Source: Nocardioides sp. S-1144 (GTDB lineage: Bacteria; Actinomycetota; Actinomycetes; Propionibacteriales; Nocardioidaceae). Taken from it: a stretch of DNA of 64,000 bases. Of this stretch, positions 1-8,655 are shown in pieces; the stretch's first letter is position 1, and every line of letters starts with the position of its first letter. The position numbers and the translations under genes are program-made. A model generated the notes under the pieces. The model did no database searches. It was not told where the DNA came from and saw only the letters and a program-made list of their open reading frames with translations. Location of the stretch: assembly GCF_005954645.2 (NCBI RefSeq), contig NZ_CP040695.2:1612001-1676000 (forward strand), written 5' to 3'.

Positions 1-522
1 GAGCTCGTCGGCCTCTTCCTGGCCGAGGGGTTCACGCACTTCAGCCTGGAGGACCTCGCCACCCGGCTGCGCTGCTCGAAGTCGACGCTCTACGGGCTCG
101 CGCCGAGCAAGGAGCAGCTCATCACCGCCGTCGTCCGCGAGTTCTTCCGCGGCGCGACCGAGCGGGTCGAGGCCCGCCTCGCGGGGTCGGAGGATCCCGT
201 GGCCCGCCTCCAGGTCTACCTGCACGCCATCTCCACCGAGCTGGCCCCGGGCTCCCCGGCCTTCTTCGCCGACCTCGAGGCGTTCGCCCCGGCCCGTCAG
301 GTCTACTCGACGAACACCGCGATCGCGGCCCGGCGGGTCGACACCCTCGTGCGCGAGGCCGGCGACGCGGCCGTGCCGCCGCCGTTCCTCGGCGCGGTGG
401 CCGGGCTCGTCATGGAGGCGATCCACGGCGGCGTCCTGGCGAGGTCGGCGGGCCTCACCGACGCCGGCGCCTACGACGCGCTCGCGCGGCTCGTCGTCGC
501 GGGGCTGCGCGCCCCCCGCTGA
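1..522 (+). CDS. TetR/AcrR family transcriptional regulator (5' end outside window)
   Basis: The reading frame is open from the first base to the TGA at 520-522, so only the last 173 residues are visible. They begin inside the N-terminal DNA-binding domain: LEDLATRLRCSKSTLYG followed by SKEQLI is the recognition-helix signature of TetR repressors. The rest is a helical region expected to form the ligand-binding and dimerisation domain. The effector cannot be read from the sequence. A ROK regulator follows 28 nt downstream on the same strand; whether they are co-transcribed is unclear. The family call is secure, the target is unknown. Confidence 0.85.
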   Translation, partial: ELVGLFLAEGFTHFSLEDLATRLRCSKSTLYGLAPSKEQLITAVVREFFRGATERVEARLAGSEDPVARLQVYLHAISTELAPGSPAFFADLEAFAPARQVYSTNTAIAARRVDTLVREAGDAAVPPPFLGAVAGLVMEAIHGGVLARSAGLTDAGAYDALARLVVAGLRAPR

Positions 523-550
523 CCGCGGCGCCGACCATCCGTGTGAGAAG

Positions 551-1708
551 TTGACCTCCGTGGGACGCGAACTGGGCGGGGCGGTGCTGCGGCGCCTGCG
601 CGACGCCGGCCCGCAGACCAAGACCCAGCTCGCCGAGGCCCTGGGCGTCTCGCGGACGACGCTGACCTCCGCGGTGCGCGTCCTCCTCGACGAGGGCCAC
701 GTCGAGGACGGACCGCTCGCGGCGAGCTCGGGCGGGCGGCGGTCGACCAGCCTGCGCCTGGGTTCCGGCCGCGTCGTGGTGGCGCTGTCACTCGGCGAGC
801 GCCGGGTGCGGGTCGCGGTCATCGACGGCCACCTCACCATCACCGCGGGGGTCAGCATCGACCTGCGCGACCGCGGCGCGGCGCCCGGGACCGTGCCCGA
901 GGTCGTCCAGCAGGCCGTGCGCGAGCTGCTGGCCGACCGGCGTCCGACCGCGTTCGGCTGCGCGGTGGCGGTGCCCGGCTCGACGCTGTACGACGAGGTC
1001 CGGGACGGGCTGGCCGACCGGTACCCCGGTGTGGCCGTGGCCGCGCTCCCGGCGGTCCGGGCGATGGCCGTGGGGGAGCGGCACTCGGGTGCGGCGCGCG
1101 CCGTCGACGACCTCCTGGCGGTCCGGCTCGGCAACGGGGTGACGACCGCCAGCGTCGCCGGCGGGCAGCTGGCCGCCGGCGACCGCAGCCACGCCGGTCA
1201 GGTCGGGCACCTGCGGGTGGAGGAGTTCGGCCCGGCCTGCGCCTGCGGACGCACCGGGTGCCTGGACTCCTACGCCAGCGGGGTCGCCCTCGTGACGCAG
1301 GCCGGCGAGCTGGCCAGGCGCGGGCGCTCGGCGGGTCTCGCGGCGGCGCTCGCCGGGACCGGCGAGCTCGACCTCGCCGACGTGGTCGCGGCCGCCCAGG
1401 CCGGTGACCCGGCCGTCGTCCAGCTGGCCCGCGACGCCGGTCAGCGGCTGGGCCAGGTCGTCGCCGGGCTGGTCGCCCACACCGACCCGCGCTGCGTCGT
1501 CCTCGGAGGGCCGGTCGCGGCGCTGGGCGGGCACCTCCTGGGCGACGTGCGCTCCACGGTGTACCGGCTCGCGCCCGCCGCGCAGACCGAGAGCCTGCAG
1601 ATCGTGCTGAGCGAGATGGGGGAGCGGGCGGTCCTCGTCGGGGCCGGCGCCGAGGCCTGGGACGCGTGGATCGACGGGCTCTCGACGCTTCCCGCCGCCC
1701 ACTTCTGA
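551..1708 (+). CDS. ROK family transcriptional regulator
   Basis: A 385-residue protein with an N-terminal winged helix-turn-helix (about residues 10-60, LAEALGVSRTTLTSAVRVLL) followed by a ROK sugar-kinase-like domain. The ROK zinc motif is present as CACGRTGCLDSYAS near residues 233-246. Proteins of this build usually repress sugar catabolic genes and release DNA on binding a sugar. The start is taken as TTG 551; GTG 560 is a real alternative and neither has a strong ribosome binding site. It lies upstream of a second ROK regulator and a sugar ABC transporter, so a role in sugar control is inferred. Confidence 0.85.
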   Translation: MTSVGRELGGAVLRRLRDAGPQTKTQLAEALGVSRTTLTSAVRVLLDEGHVEDGPLAASSGGRRSTSLRLGSGRVVVALSLGERRVRVAVIDGHLTITAGVSIDLRDRGAAPGTVPEVVQQAVRELLADRRPTAFGCAVAVPGSTLYDEVRDGLADRYPGVAVAALPAVRAMAVGERHSGAARAVDDLLAVRLGNGVTTASVAGGQLAAGDRSHAGQVGHLRVEEFGPACACGRTGCLDSYASGVALVTQAGELARRGRSAGLAAALAGTGELDLADVVAAAQAGDPAVVQLARDAGQRLGQVVAGLVAHTDPRCVVLGGPVAALGGHLLGDVRSTVYRLAPAAQTESLQIVLSEMGERAVLVGAGAEAWDAWIDGLSTLPAAHF

Positions 1709-1806
1709 CGCAATCGGTCGGAAGGTCGTCCGGTTCGGGATGAAGTGTCGAACTGTCGGGGGTGATTGTTGCCGGGGTGGTTGCCTAGTCGCCAGATGGT
1801 CACTTA

Positions 1807-1829
1807 GTTTGGGCGTCGCCCCAACAAAC
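1807..1829. promoter_or_regulatory. Putative ROK-type operator
   Basis: In the 280-nt gap between the two ROK genes lies an imperfect dyad, GTTTGGGCG-T-CGCCCCAAC followed by AAAC. It resembles the GTTT...AAAC operators described for XylR/ROK repressors of actinobacteria. Its place just upstream of the second ROK gene suggests autoregulation and control of the transporter behind it. Function is inferred from the pattern only. Confidence 0.35.
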
Positions 1830-1830
1830 G

Positions 1831-1846
1831 CGTGACAGCGGTCACA
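1831..1846. promoter_or_regulatory. CRP/GlxR-like binding site
   Basis: CGTGACAGCGGTCACA fits the CRP-family consensus TGTGA-N6-TCACA at every position except the first base. It lies directly next to the ROK-type dyad and about 140 nt upstream of the second ROK gene and sugar transporter, where catabolite control would be expected. Confidence 0.45.
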
Positions 1847-1988
1847 AGCGGTCGGGGCCCACTGTTCCGTGGCCGCTTCGGGTGCGCCACCACGACCCCG
1901 TGCTCGGGGCCCAGCCCCCATGACCACGCCACCCCTGGTTCGCAGTCGAACGTCGTCCGCGCGCCCGTGCACCGCCGGAAGGACCCGC

Positions 1989-3245
1989 GTGTCGACCTAC
2001 AACCCGGCCCCGTCGGACCACAGCCTCGCCAACCCCGACGTCCGCCGGTCGAACCTCGGTCTGGCCCTGCGGTTCCTGCGTGACCACGGACCGCGCTCGC
2101 GGGCCGCGCTGGCCACCGACCTCGGGGTCACCAGGTCCACGGTGTCCACGCTGGTCGCCGAGCTGGCCGAGCGCGGCCTGGTGACCGACGGGCAGGTCGT
2201 GCAGCCCGCCGTCGGTCGGCCCAGCGTCGCCGTCGAGCTCGACGGGCGTGGCGTGTGCGGCATCGGGGCCGAGCTCAACGTCAACCACGTCTCGACGATG
2301 GCGCTCGACCTGCGCGGCGAGGTGGTCGCCGAGCGGAAGCTGGCCCTTGACGCCCGGTCGCTCGACGCCGAGCAGGTGCTCGGGCACCTGGTCGACCTGG
2401 TCCGCGAGACCGTCCAGCTCCTGGAGCAGCGCGACGCGCTCGTGGTGGGGCTCACGGTCGGGGTGGCCGGTCTCTACGACAGCACCAACGACGTCCTCAC
2501 CCACGGACCCAACCTCGGCTGGTACGACGTCCCGGTCGGGTCGATCCTGCGTCGCTCCCTCGACGCCGACTACCCCGTCACGGTGGACAACGAGGGCAAC
2601 CTGGCCGCCGCGGCCGAGGCGACCCCGGGCGACCCGCTCCGCCAGGACATCCTGGTGCTGCACGGCGAGGTCGGTGTCGGTGGCGGCATCGTCGCCGACG
2701 GCCGGCTGCTCCGCGGCAGCCACGGCTACGCCGGCGAGTTCGGCCACATGATCGTGGAGCCGCGCGGGCGGCGCTGCGGGTGCGGGCGCCAGGGCTGCTG
2801 GGAGACCGTCAGCGGTCTGCGCGCGCTGCTGGAGCGCGCGGCCGACCCCGACGACCCGATCCGCAACCCGGGCATGGCCATCGACGACCGGCTCTGCGAG
2901 CTCAACCGGCGCGCCGGCCTCGGCGACGCGCGCACCCTCGACGCCCTCGAGGAGGTCGGCGCGTGGGTCGGCTTCGGCGCCGCCATGCTGGCCAACGCCC
3001 TCAACCCGGCGACGATCGTCCTCACCGGCTACTACGCCGCCGTCGGCCACCACATGCAGGCCGCCATCGAGCGCGAGCTGGGCGCCGGCGTGCTCGCCCC
3101 CGACGCCGGCGGCACCCGGGTCGTGCTGTCGACCCTGGGATTCAGCGCCGCCGTGCGGGGCGGGGCCACCGCCGCGCTCGACGCCGTCTTCACCGACCCG
3201 GGCTGTGTGCCCCGCCGAACCACGACGTCTGGAGCAACAGCATGA
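1989..3245 (+). CDS. ROK family transcriptional regulator (candidate XylR-type)
   Basis: A 418-residue regulator with an N-terminal HTH (LATDLGVTRSTVSTLVAEL, about residues 39-57) and a ROK domain with the zinc motif CGCGRQGCWE and the preceding GEFGH segment. The start is GTG 1989, chosen because GGAAGGA ends 5 nt upstream; ATG 1920 and an upstream start at 1869 are also open. The stop overlaps the ATG of the ABC transporter ATPase (ATGA), so the two are translationally coupled. The protein is the most likely local repressor of the transporter and xylose isomerase genes. The identity of the inducer, probably xylose or a related sugar, is inferred from context. Confidence 0.87.
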   Translation: MSTYNPAPSDHSLANPDVRRSNLGLALRFLRDHGPRSRAALATDLGVTRSTVSTLVAELAERGLVTDGQVVQPAVGRPSVAVELDGRGVCGIGAELNVNHVSTMALDLRGEVVAERKLALDARSLDAEQVLGHLVDLVRETVQLLEQRDALVVGLTVGVAGLYDSTNDVLTHGPNLGWYDVPVGSILRRSLDADYPVTVDNEGNLAAAAEATPGDPLRQDILVLHGEVGVGGGIVADGRLLRGSHGYAGEFGHMIVEPRGRRCGCGRQGCWETVSGLRALLERAADPDDPIRNPGMAIDDRLCELNRRAGLGDARTLDALEEVGAWVGFGAAMLANALNPATIVLTGYYAAVGHHMQAAIERELGAGVLAPDAGGTRVVLSTLGFSAAVRGGATAALDAVFTDPGCVPRRTTTSGATA

Positions 3246-4807
3246 GCAGCGAGACCACGGCGCCCGCCGCCGACCCGGCCACCCCCGACGTCGACGGTGA
3301 TGTGCTGTTGCAGATGAGTGGCATCGTGAAGGTGTTTTCGTCGGTGCGGGCGTTGGGTGGTGTTGATCTGGATGTTCGTCGCGGTGAGGTGCACTGTTTG
3401 TTGGGTCAGAATGGTGCGGGTAAGTCGACGATGATCAAGATCTTGTCGGCGTCCTACATCCCTGATGAGGGGTCGATCACGTGGAAGGGTGTGCCGGCGA
3501 GGTTCGCGAATCCGCAGGCCGCGATTGATGCTGGTGTGGCCACGATCTACCAGGAGCTTGATCTGGTGGATGGGTTGACGGTGGCGGAGAACATCTTCTT
3601 GGGTCATGAGGTTTCCACCGGTGGGTTCTCTCGTCGGGGTGCGGCGAATGCGCGGGCCCGGGAGATCCTGGCTCGTCTGGGTCACAGTGAGATCAGTCCG
3701 TCGCGGTTGGTGGGTGATTTGTCCCCGGCTGGGCAGCAGGTGGTCTCGATGGCTCGTGCGTTGTCGCACGAGGTGGATTTGTTGATCTTGGATGAGCCGT
3801 CGGCGGTGTTGGACCACGGTGAGGTGGAGAACCTGTTCCGGGTGGTGAAGAGCCTGACCGCCCAGGGGGTGGCGGTGGTCTACATCTCGCACCGGTTGGA
3901 GGAGATCCGCCAGATCGGGGATCGGATCACGGTGTTGAAGGACGGGGTGACGGTCGCGACGGGTTTGCCGGCGAAGTCGACCCCGACGGCGGATCTGATC
4001 AAGTTGATGACCGGTCGTGCGATCGAGTACGTGTTCCCCGAGCGTGCCGCTGGTGTGGTGGCGGTGGCTGAGCGCGAGGTGGTGCTGCAGGTCGAGGACC
4101 TCTGCCTGGCTGGTCATTTCGCTGGGGTGGACCTGGCGGTGCGGGCCGGGGAGATCGTGGGTCTGGCGGGTCTGGTGGGTTCGGGGCGCACGGAGATCTT
4201 GGAGACGATCTACGGTGCGCGTCGGGCTTCCTCGGGCACGGTGAGTGTGGATGGCACGCGGTTGCGTCGTGGTGCGGTTGATGCTGCGGTGCGTGCGGGG
4301 GTGGGTCTGGCTCCGGAGGAGCGCAAGAGTCAGGGTCTGTTGTTGGACCAGCCGGTCTTTGCCAACATCAGCGTGTCCTCGATGAGGTTGTTCCACCGGT
4401 TCGGGTTCATCCAGCGGGCCAAGGAGAAGGCGAAGGCCCGTGAGCTGGTCGATTCCCTCGACGTGCGTCCGCGCAACATCGCCCGTCACGTGCGCACGAT
4501 GTCGGGGGGCAACCAGCAGAAGGTGGTCCTGGCGCGGTGGCTGCTGCGGGGGTGTCGGGTGTTGTTGCTCGATGAGCCGACTCGTGGTGTCGATGTGGGC
4601 GCGCGTGCCGAGATCTACCGGTTGGTGCGTGACCTGGCTGACTCGGGGGTGGCGGTGGTCGTGGTCTCGAGCGAGGTCGAGGAGGTGCTCGGTCTGGCTG
4701 ATCGGGTGCTGGTGGTGCGTGAAGGACGTGTGGTGCACGAAGCTGCTGCCGCTGAAATCGATGAGTCCCGGGTCCTGGACCTGGTGATGGAAGGAACCCC
4801 CGCATGA
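3242..4807 (+). CDS. Sugar ABC transporter ATP-binding protein (RbsA/XylG type, two NBDs)
   Basis: A 521-residue ATPase made of two fused nucleotide-binding domains, as in ribose/xylose importers. The first has Walker A GQNGAGKST (residues 55-63), an atypical signature LSPAGQQ near 160 and Walker B LLILDEPSAVLD. The second has the degenerate P-loop GLVGSGRTE usual for this family, signature MSGGNQQ and VLLLDEPTRGVD. It overlaps the ROK stop by 4 nt and the permease start by 4 nt. From about nt 3298 to the end its codons often end in G or T, unlike the C-ending usage of neighbouring genes, while the first 18 codons look native. This suggests a recombined segment. The sugar specificity is inferred from the nearby xylA. 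Confidence 0.92.
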   Translation: MSSETTAPAADPATPDVDGDVLLQMSGIVKVFSSVRALGGVDLDVRRGEVHCLLGQNGAGKSTMIKILSASYIPDEGSITWKGVPARFANPQAAIDAGVATIYQELDLVDGLTVAENIFLGHEVSTGGFSRRGAANARAREILARLGHSEISPSRLVGDLSPAGQQVVSMARALSHEVDLLILDEPSAVLDHGEVENLFRVVKSLTAQGVAVVYISHRLEEIRQIGDRITVLKDGVTVATGLPAKSTPTADLIKLMTGRAIEYVFPERAAGVVAVAEREVVLQVEDLCLAGHFAGVDLAVRAGEIVGLAGLVGSGRTEILETIYGARRASSGTVSVDGTRLRRGAVDAAVRAGVGLAPEERKSQGLLLDQPVFANISVSSMRLFHRFGFIQRAKEKAKARELVDSLDVRPRNIARHVRTMSGGNQQKVVLARWLLRGCRVLLLDEPTRGVDVGARAEIYRLVRDLADSGVAVVVVSSEVEEVLGLADRVLVVREGRVVHEAAAAEIDESRVLDLVMEGTPA

Positions 4808-5966
4808 GCAACTCCACCGAGCGGCCCTCGGCCCTCGACAAGCACGACAAGCACAACACCGGTTCTGCCGGTTCTGGTGGTGCGCACGCTGGTGATCCGG
4901 TGGAGGCGTTGCCGGTGATCGAGTCGACTGAGTCCTCGCAGACGATGACGGCCTCGGGTCCCGGCGGTGGTGGTGCTGCGGGTGGTTCCACGATGGCGCG
5001 GTTGGCCGACATGGGGTTCTTCCGGATCATCGGTCTGGTCGTGGTGTTGTTGTTGATCGCGGTGGTGGGGACCATCACTGCCGGTGACCGGTTCCTGGCT
5101 GCGGACAACTTCCAGTCGATCCTGCGTCAGGGCACGGTGGTGGGGATCGTGGCGATCGGGATGACGTTCGTCATCACCGGTGGTGGCATCGACTTGTCGG
5201 TGGGTGCGGTGGTGGCGTTGTCCTCGGTGTGGGCCACGACGTTGGCCACCCAGGAGATGGCGGCTGACACGCACTGGTTGTTGTTGGTGCTGGCCGCGAT
5301 CGCGGTGGGTGCGGGTGCGGGTCTGGTGAACGGGATCTTGATCGCCTACGGCAAGATCGTGGCGTTCATCGCGACGTTGGCGATGTTGGTCGCGGCGCGG
5401 GGGTTGGCTGAGATCATCTCCGAGAAGCGGACCCAGATCGTCAGCAGCAGTGACCTGCCGGGCTTCTACGACTTCTTCAACGCCAAGCCGCTGGGCATCG
5501 ACATGCAGATCTGGTTGTTCGCGGTGGTCGCGGTGCTGGGGTGGGTGTTGTTGAACCGCACCACCTTCGGGCGGCGGACCTTCGCGGTCGGGGGCAACCC
5601 GGAGGCTGCTCGCCTGGCTGGGATCAACGTGCGTCGCCACACCGTGCTGCTCTACGTGCTGGTCGGGGTGTGCGCGGGTCTGGCGGCGTTGATCCTGATC
5701 GCCAAGACCACCACCGGGTCGGCCAACCACGCCGAGCTCCTCGAGCTCGACGCGATCGCGGCGGTGGTCATCGGGGGACCCTGCTGGCCGGTGGTCGCGG
5801 CACGATCACCGGGACCGTGCTGGGGGTGTTGATCTTCAACACCCTGACCAACGTGTTCACCCTCAACAACCGCCCGCCCTCTGAGCAGGACGTGCTCAAG
5901 GGCGCCATCATCGTCGCCGCCGTCCTGCTCCAGCAGTGGTTGGCGTCTCGGAAGAGCACCACCTAG
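4804..5966 (+). pseudogene. Sugar ABC transporter permease (RbsC/XylH type), frameshifted
   Basis: Membrane permease of the ribose/xylose importer family, with a hydrophilic N-terminal extension of about 65 residues and then multiple membrane spans (for example FRIIGLVVVLLLIAVVGTI). Frame 1 runs normally from ATG 4804 through ELLELDAIAAVVIGG and then breaks at the G run 5773-5777. The expected family sequence (GTLLAGGRGTITGTVLG) continues in the other frame to the TAG at 5964-5966. Restoring one base gives 387 residues, a normal length. As written, translation stops at 5832 after 342 residues with a nonsense tail. This is either a homopolymer sequencing error or a recent disabling deletion. 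It is coupled to the ATPase by an ATGA overlap. Confidence 0.85.
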
Positions 5967-6047
5967 CCCCACCATCCGGGCGCCTCGGGGCCCAACCATC
6001 AGATCCAACTCAGGTTTTCAATGCGACAAACCCAAAGGGAGCACGAC

Positions 6048-7133
6048 ATGTCTTTGAAGTTCCTCTCCGCCCCGCGCGCCGGTGCGTACAAGTCGGCGAA
6101 GTTCACCGCGACCCTCGCGGTGGTCGCTGTGCTGGGTCTCAGTGCCTGCACCAGCAACGACTCCTCCGAGGAGGAGGGCAACCCGAACCTGTCCGGTGGT
6201 AACTCCGGTGCCGAGGAGGGCTCCAACGACGAGGCCGGTGACAAGATCACCATCGGTTTCTCCGCCCCCGCAGCCGACCACGGCTGGATGGCCTCGATCA
6301 CCGAGTCCACCCGTGCGGTGGCCGAGCAGTACGACGACGTCGAGCTGGTGGTCTCGGAGGGCACCAACGACCCCAACGTGCAGATCGAGCAGATCAAGAC
6401 CTTCATCAGCGACGGGGTCGACGCGATCGTGCTGCTGCCCTTCGACGGTGCCGCGCTGACCCCGGTCGCGCTCGAGGCGATGGAGGCCGGGATCCCGGTG
6501 GTCAACGTCGACCGCGAGTTCAGCGACCCCAACGCCGCGCGGGTCACGGTGCTGGGTGACAACTACGGCATGGGTGTCTCGGCCGGGGAGTTCGTGTGTG
6601 AGGACGCCGCGGGCAACGAGGACGCCGTGATCGGTGAGATCCAGGGCATCGCCTCGCTGCCGCTGACCCAGGACCGCAGCCAGGGCTTCGCCGACGCGCT
6701 GGCCGAGTGTGGCCTGGAGGTCGAGAACCAGGTCGAGGCCGCGTTCTCTGCCGACACCGGCCAGGAGGCCGCTGAGGGTCTGCTGCAGGCGCTGCCGAAG
6801 ATGGACTACCTGTGGAACCACGACGACGACCAGGGTGTCGGCGTCATCGCTGCGATCGAGGCCGCGGGCCGCGATGAGTTCACCATGATCGGTGGTGCCG
6901 GCTCCCAGCAGGCGATGGAGTCCATCAAGGCCGGCAACAGCGTCTTGAAGGCCACCGTCATCTACCCCTCCACCCAGGGCGCCGACGGCCTCAAGCTGGC
7001 CCGCCTGCTGGCCCAGGACAAGAACGTCTCCGACCTCGTCGAGGTCGAGGTCCCCCGCACCGTGCAGCTCTTCGCCCCCGTCGTGACCGCCGACAACGTC
7101 GACGAGTACCTCCCCACCGCGTTCAAGTCCTGA
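6048..7133 (+). CDS. Sugar ABC transporter substrate-binding lipoprotein
   Basis: A 361-residue periplasmic-binding-protein type 1 (ribose/xylose class) solute receptor. It has a lipoprotein signal peptide with lipobox LSAC (Cys34), then an acidic Ser/Gly/Asn linker and the binding domain starting near [15 protein letters not shown]. Start ATG 6048 is chosen because AAAGGGAG lies 6 nt upstream; an upstream ATG at 6021 lacks such a site. It is the outer-face receptor for the ATPase and permease just before it. A hairpin pair follows the stop. Binding of xylose or a related pentose is inferred from the xylA gene downstream. Confidence 0.92.
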   Translation: MSLKFLSAPRAGAYKSAKFTATLAVVAVLGLSACTSNDSSEEEGNPNLSGGNSGAEEGSNDEAGDKITIGFSAPAADHGWMASITESTRAVAEQYDDVELVVSEGTNDPNVQIEQIKTFISDGVDAIVLLPFDGAALTPVALEAMEAGIPVVNVDREFSDPNAARVTVLGDNYGMGVSAGEFVCEDAAGNEDAVIGEIQGIASLPLTQDRSQGFADALAECGLEVENQVEAAFSADTGQEAAEGLLQALPKMDYLWNHDDDQGVGVIAAIEAAGRDEFTMIGGAGSQQAMESIKAGNSVLKATVIYPSTQGADGLKLARLLAQDKNVSDLVEVEVPRTVQLFAPVVTADNVDEYLPTAFKS

Positions 7134-7143
7134 CCCACTGAAC

Positions 7144-7164
7144 ACCCGCCCCACCAGGGCGGGT
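7144..7164 (+). terminator. Hairpin after the binding-protein gene
   Basis: A perfect 8-bp stem (ACCCGCCC / GGGCGGGT) with a 5-nt loop starts 11 nt after the binding-protein stop. No T run follows, so it may protect the 3' end or weaken read-through rather than act as a classic intrinsic terminator. Confidence 0.45.
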
Positions 7165-7207
7165 CCGCGACCGGCACGACTCCACCCACAACCCCCACGC
7201 CGTGCCA

Positions 7208-7244
7208 CGACACTCCGGTGGCCCTCCAGGGCCACCGGGTGTCG
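7208..7244 (+). terminator. Long intercistronic hairpin before xylA
   Basis: CGACAC, a one-base bulge, then CCGGTGGCCC pairs across a TCCA loop with GGGCCACCGG and GTGTCG, giving 16 bp of stem. It lies 50 nt before xylA. With the upstream hairpin it probably sets the ratio between the highly needed binding protein and XylA by blocking read-through or 3' decay. Confidence 0.45.
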
Positions 7245-7293
7245 AGGCGCGCCCTCACAAGCCCAGACCAACGCACCCGGCAGGAGCCACCGC

Positions 7294-8460
7294 ATGACCA
7301 CCGACCGCTACACGCCCGCCCCCGAGGACAAGTTCTCCTTCGGCCTCTGGACCGTGGGATGGGAGGGCGTCGACGTCTTCGGCCCCGCGAGCCGTGCCCC
7401 GATCGACCCGGTCGAGAGCGTCCACCGCCTCGCCGAGCTCGGCGCCGCCGCCGTGACCTTCCACGACGACGACCTGCTCCCCGACGAGGGCACCCGCGAG
7501 AAGACCCTCGAGCGCTTCGAGCAGGCGCTCTCCGACACCGGCGTGGTCTGCGAGATGGTCACGACCAACCTCTTCAGCCACCCGGTCTTCAAGGAGGGCG
7601 GGCTCACCGCCAACAACCGGCAGGTCCGCCGGTACGCCACCGCCAAGGTGCTGCGGAACATCGACCTGGCCGCCCACCTCGGCGCCAAGACGTTCGTCAT
7701 GTGGGGCGGCCGTGAGGGCGCCGAGCACGGGGCGAGCAAGCACATCCCCGCCGCGCTCGACCGGATGAAGGACTCGCTCGACCTGGTCTGCGAGTACGTC
7801 ATCGAGCAGGGCTACGACATGCGCTTCGCCCTGGAGCCCAAGCCCAACGAGCCGCGCGGCGACATCCTGCTGCCCACGATCGGTCACGCCCTGGCGCTGA
7901 TCGGCGAGCTCGAGCACCCCGAGATGGTCGGCCTCAACCCCGAGGTCGGGCACGAGGAGATGGCCGGGCTCAACTTCGCCCACGGCATCGCCCAGGCCAT
8001 GTGGCACGACAAGCTGTTCCACGTCGACCTCAACGGCCAGCACGGCCCGCGCTTCGACCAGGACCTGCGCTTCGGCGCGGGCAACCTGCGCGGTGCGTTC
8101 TGGACCGTCGACACGCTGCTGGGTGGCGGGGCCGGGCCGGCCTACGACGGCTACGTCCACTTCGACTTCAAGCCGCCGCGCGCCGAGGCCGCCGACGGCG
8201 TCTGGGAGTCCGCCCGCGGGTGCATGCGCAACTACCTGATCCTGCGCGAGCGCGTCCAGGCGTTCCGCAGCGACCCCGAGGTCCAGGCCGCGTGCGAGGC
8301 CTCCGGCGTCCTCGAGCTGCTGACCCCCACCCGTGAGGCGGGGGAGCCCCTCTCGGCGCTGCGCGAGGCCGACTACGACGTCGAGGGGCTCGCCGAGCGC
8401 AGCGTCGCCATGGAGGCGCTCGACCAGCTCGCCATGGACCACCTGCTCGCCGCGCGCTGA
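7294..8460 (+). CDS. xylA: Xylose isomerase
   Basis: A 388-residue class I (actinobacterial) xylose isomerase converting D-xylose to D-xylulose with two divalent metal ions. Diagnostic segments are VTFHDDDL (active-site His), [48 protein letters not shown] and [10 protein letters not shown], which hold the metal ligands. Length is normal for the actinobacterial type. CAGGAG precedes ATG 7294 by 7 nt. It follows the sugar importer, giving uptake plus first catabolic step; no xylulokinase gene is found in the window. Control by the upstream ROK proteins is likely. Confidence 0.97.
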   Translation: MTTDRYTPAPEDKFSFGLWTVGWEGVDVFGPASRAPIDPVESVHRLAELGAAAVTFHDDDLLPDEGTREKTLERFEQALSDTGVVCEMVTTNLFSHPVFKEGGLTANNRQVRRYATAKVLRNIDLAAHLGAKTFVMWGGREGAEHGASKHIPAALDRMKDSLDLVCEYVIEQGYDMRFALEPKPNEPRGDILLPTIGHALALIGELEHPEMVGLNPEVGHEEMAGLNFAHGIAQAMWHDKLFHVDLNGQHGPRFDQDLRFGAGNLRGAFWTVDTLLGGGAGPAYDGYVHFDFKPPRAEAADGVWESARGCMRNYLILRERVQAFRSDPEVQAACEASGVLELLTPTREAGEPLSALREADYDVEGLAERSVAMEALDQLAMDHLLAAR

Positions 8461-8465
8461 CCACG

Positions 8466-8491
8466 TCGGCCGGGCCCCCGGGCCCGGCCGA
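8466..8491 (+). terminator. Palindromic hairpin after xylA
   Basis: A 26-nt perfect palindrome (TCGGCCGGGCCC followed by CC and its complement) begins 6 nt after the xylA stop. The rest of the gap to 8655 is CAC/GAC-rich and holds a 15-bp direct repeat (GACCAGCACCACGCA at 8522 and 8555). I see no other element there. Confidence 0.5.
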
Positions 8492-8655
8492 CCCCGCGCC
8501 GCACGCACACGTCCCACCGAAGACCAGCACCACGCACCGATCACCACGACGCACGACCAGCACCACGCAGCACCAAGCACGACCAGGGGCCGAACGCCCG
8601 GGGACCCGCCCCGGACACATGGAGCGCACACCGCTAGACAACGAAGGAGTTCGTG

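Noticed and set aside
3032..4738. A 568-residue antisense frame under the ABC ATPase
   Set aside because: It is rich in His, Arg and Thr, has no motif, and exists only because the sense gene uses G/T-ending codons.
8522..8569. 15-bp direct repeat between xylA and the giant gene
   Set aside because: It occurs only twice in CAC/GAC-rich DNA and shows no operator symmetry, so chance or slippage explains it.
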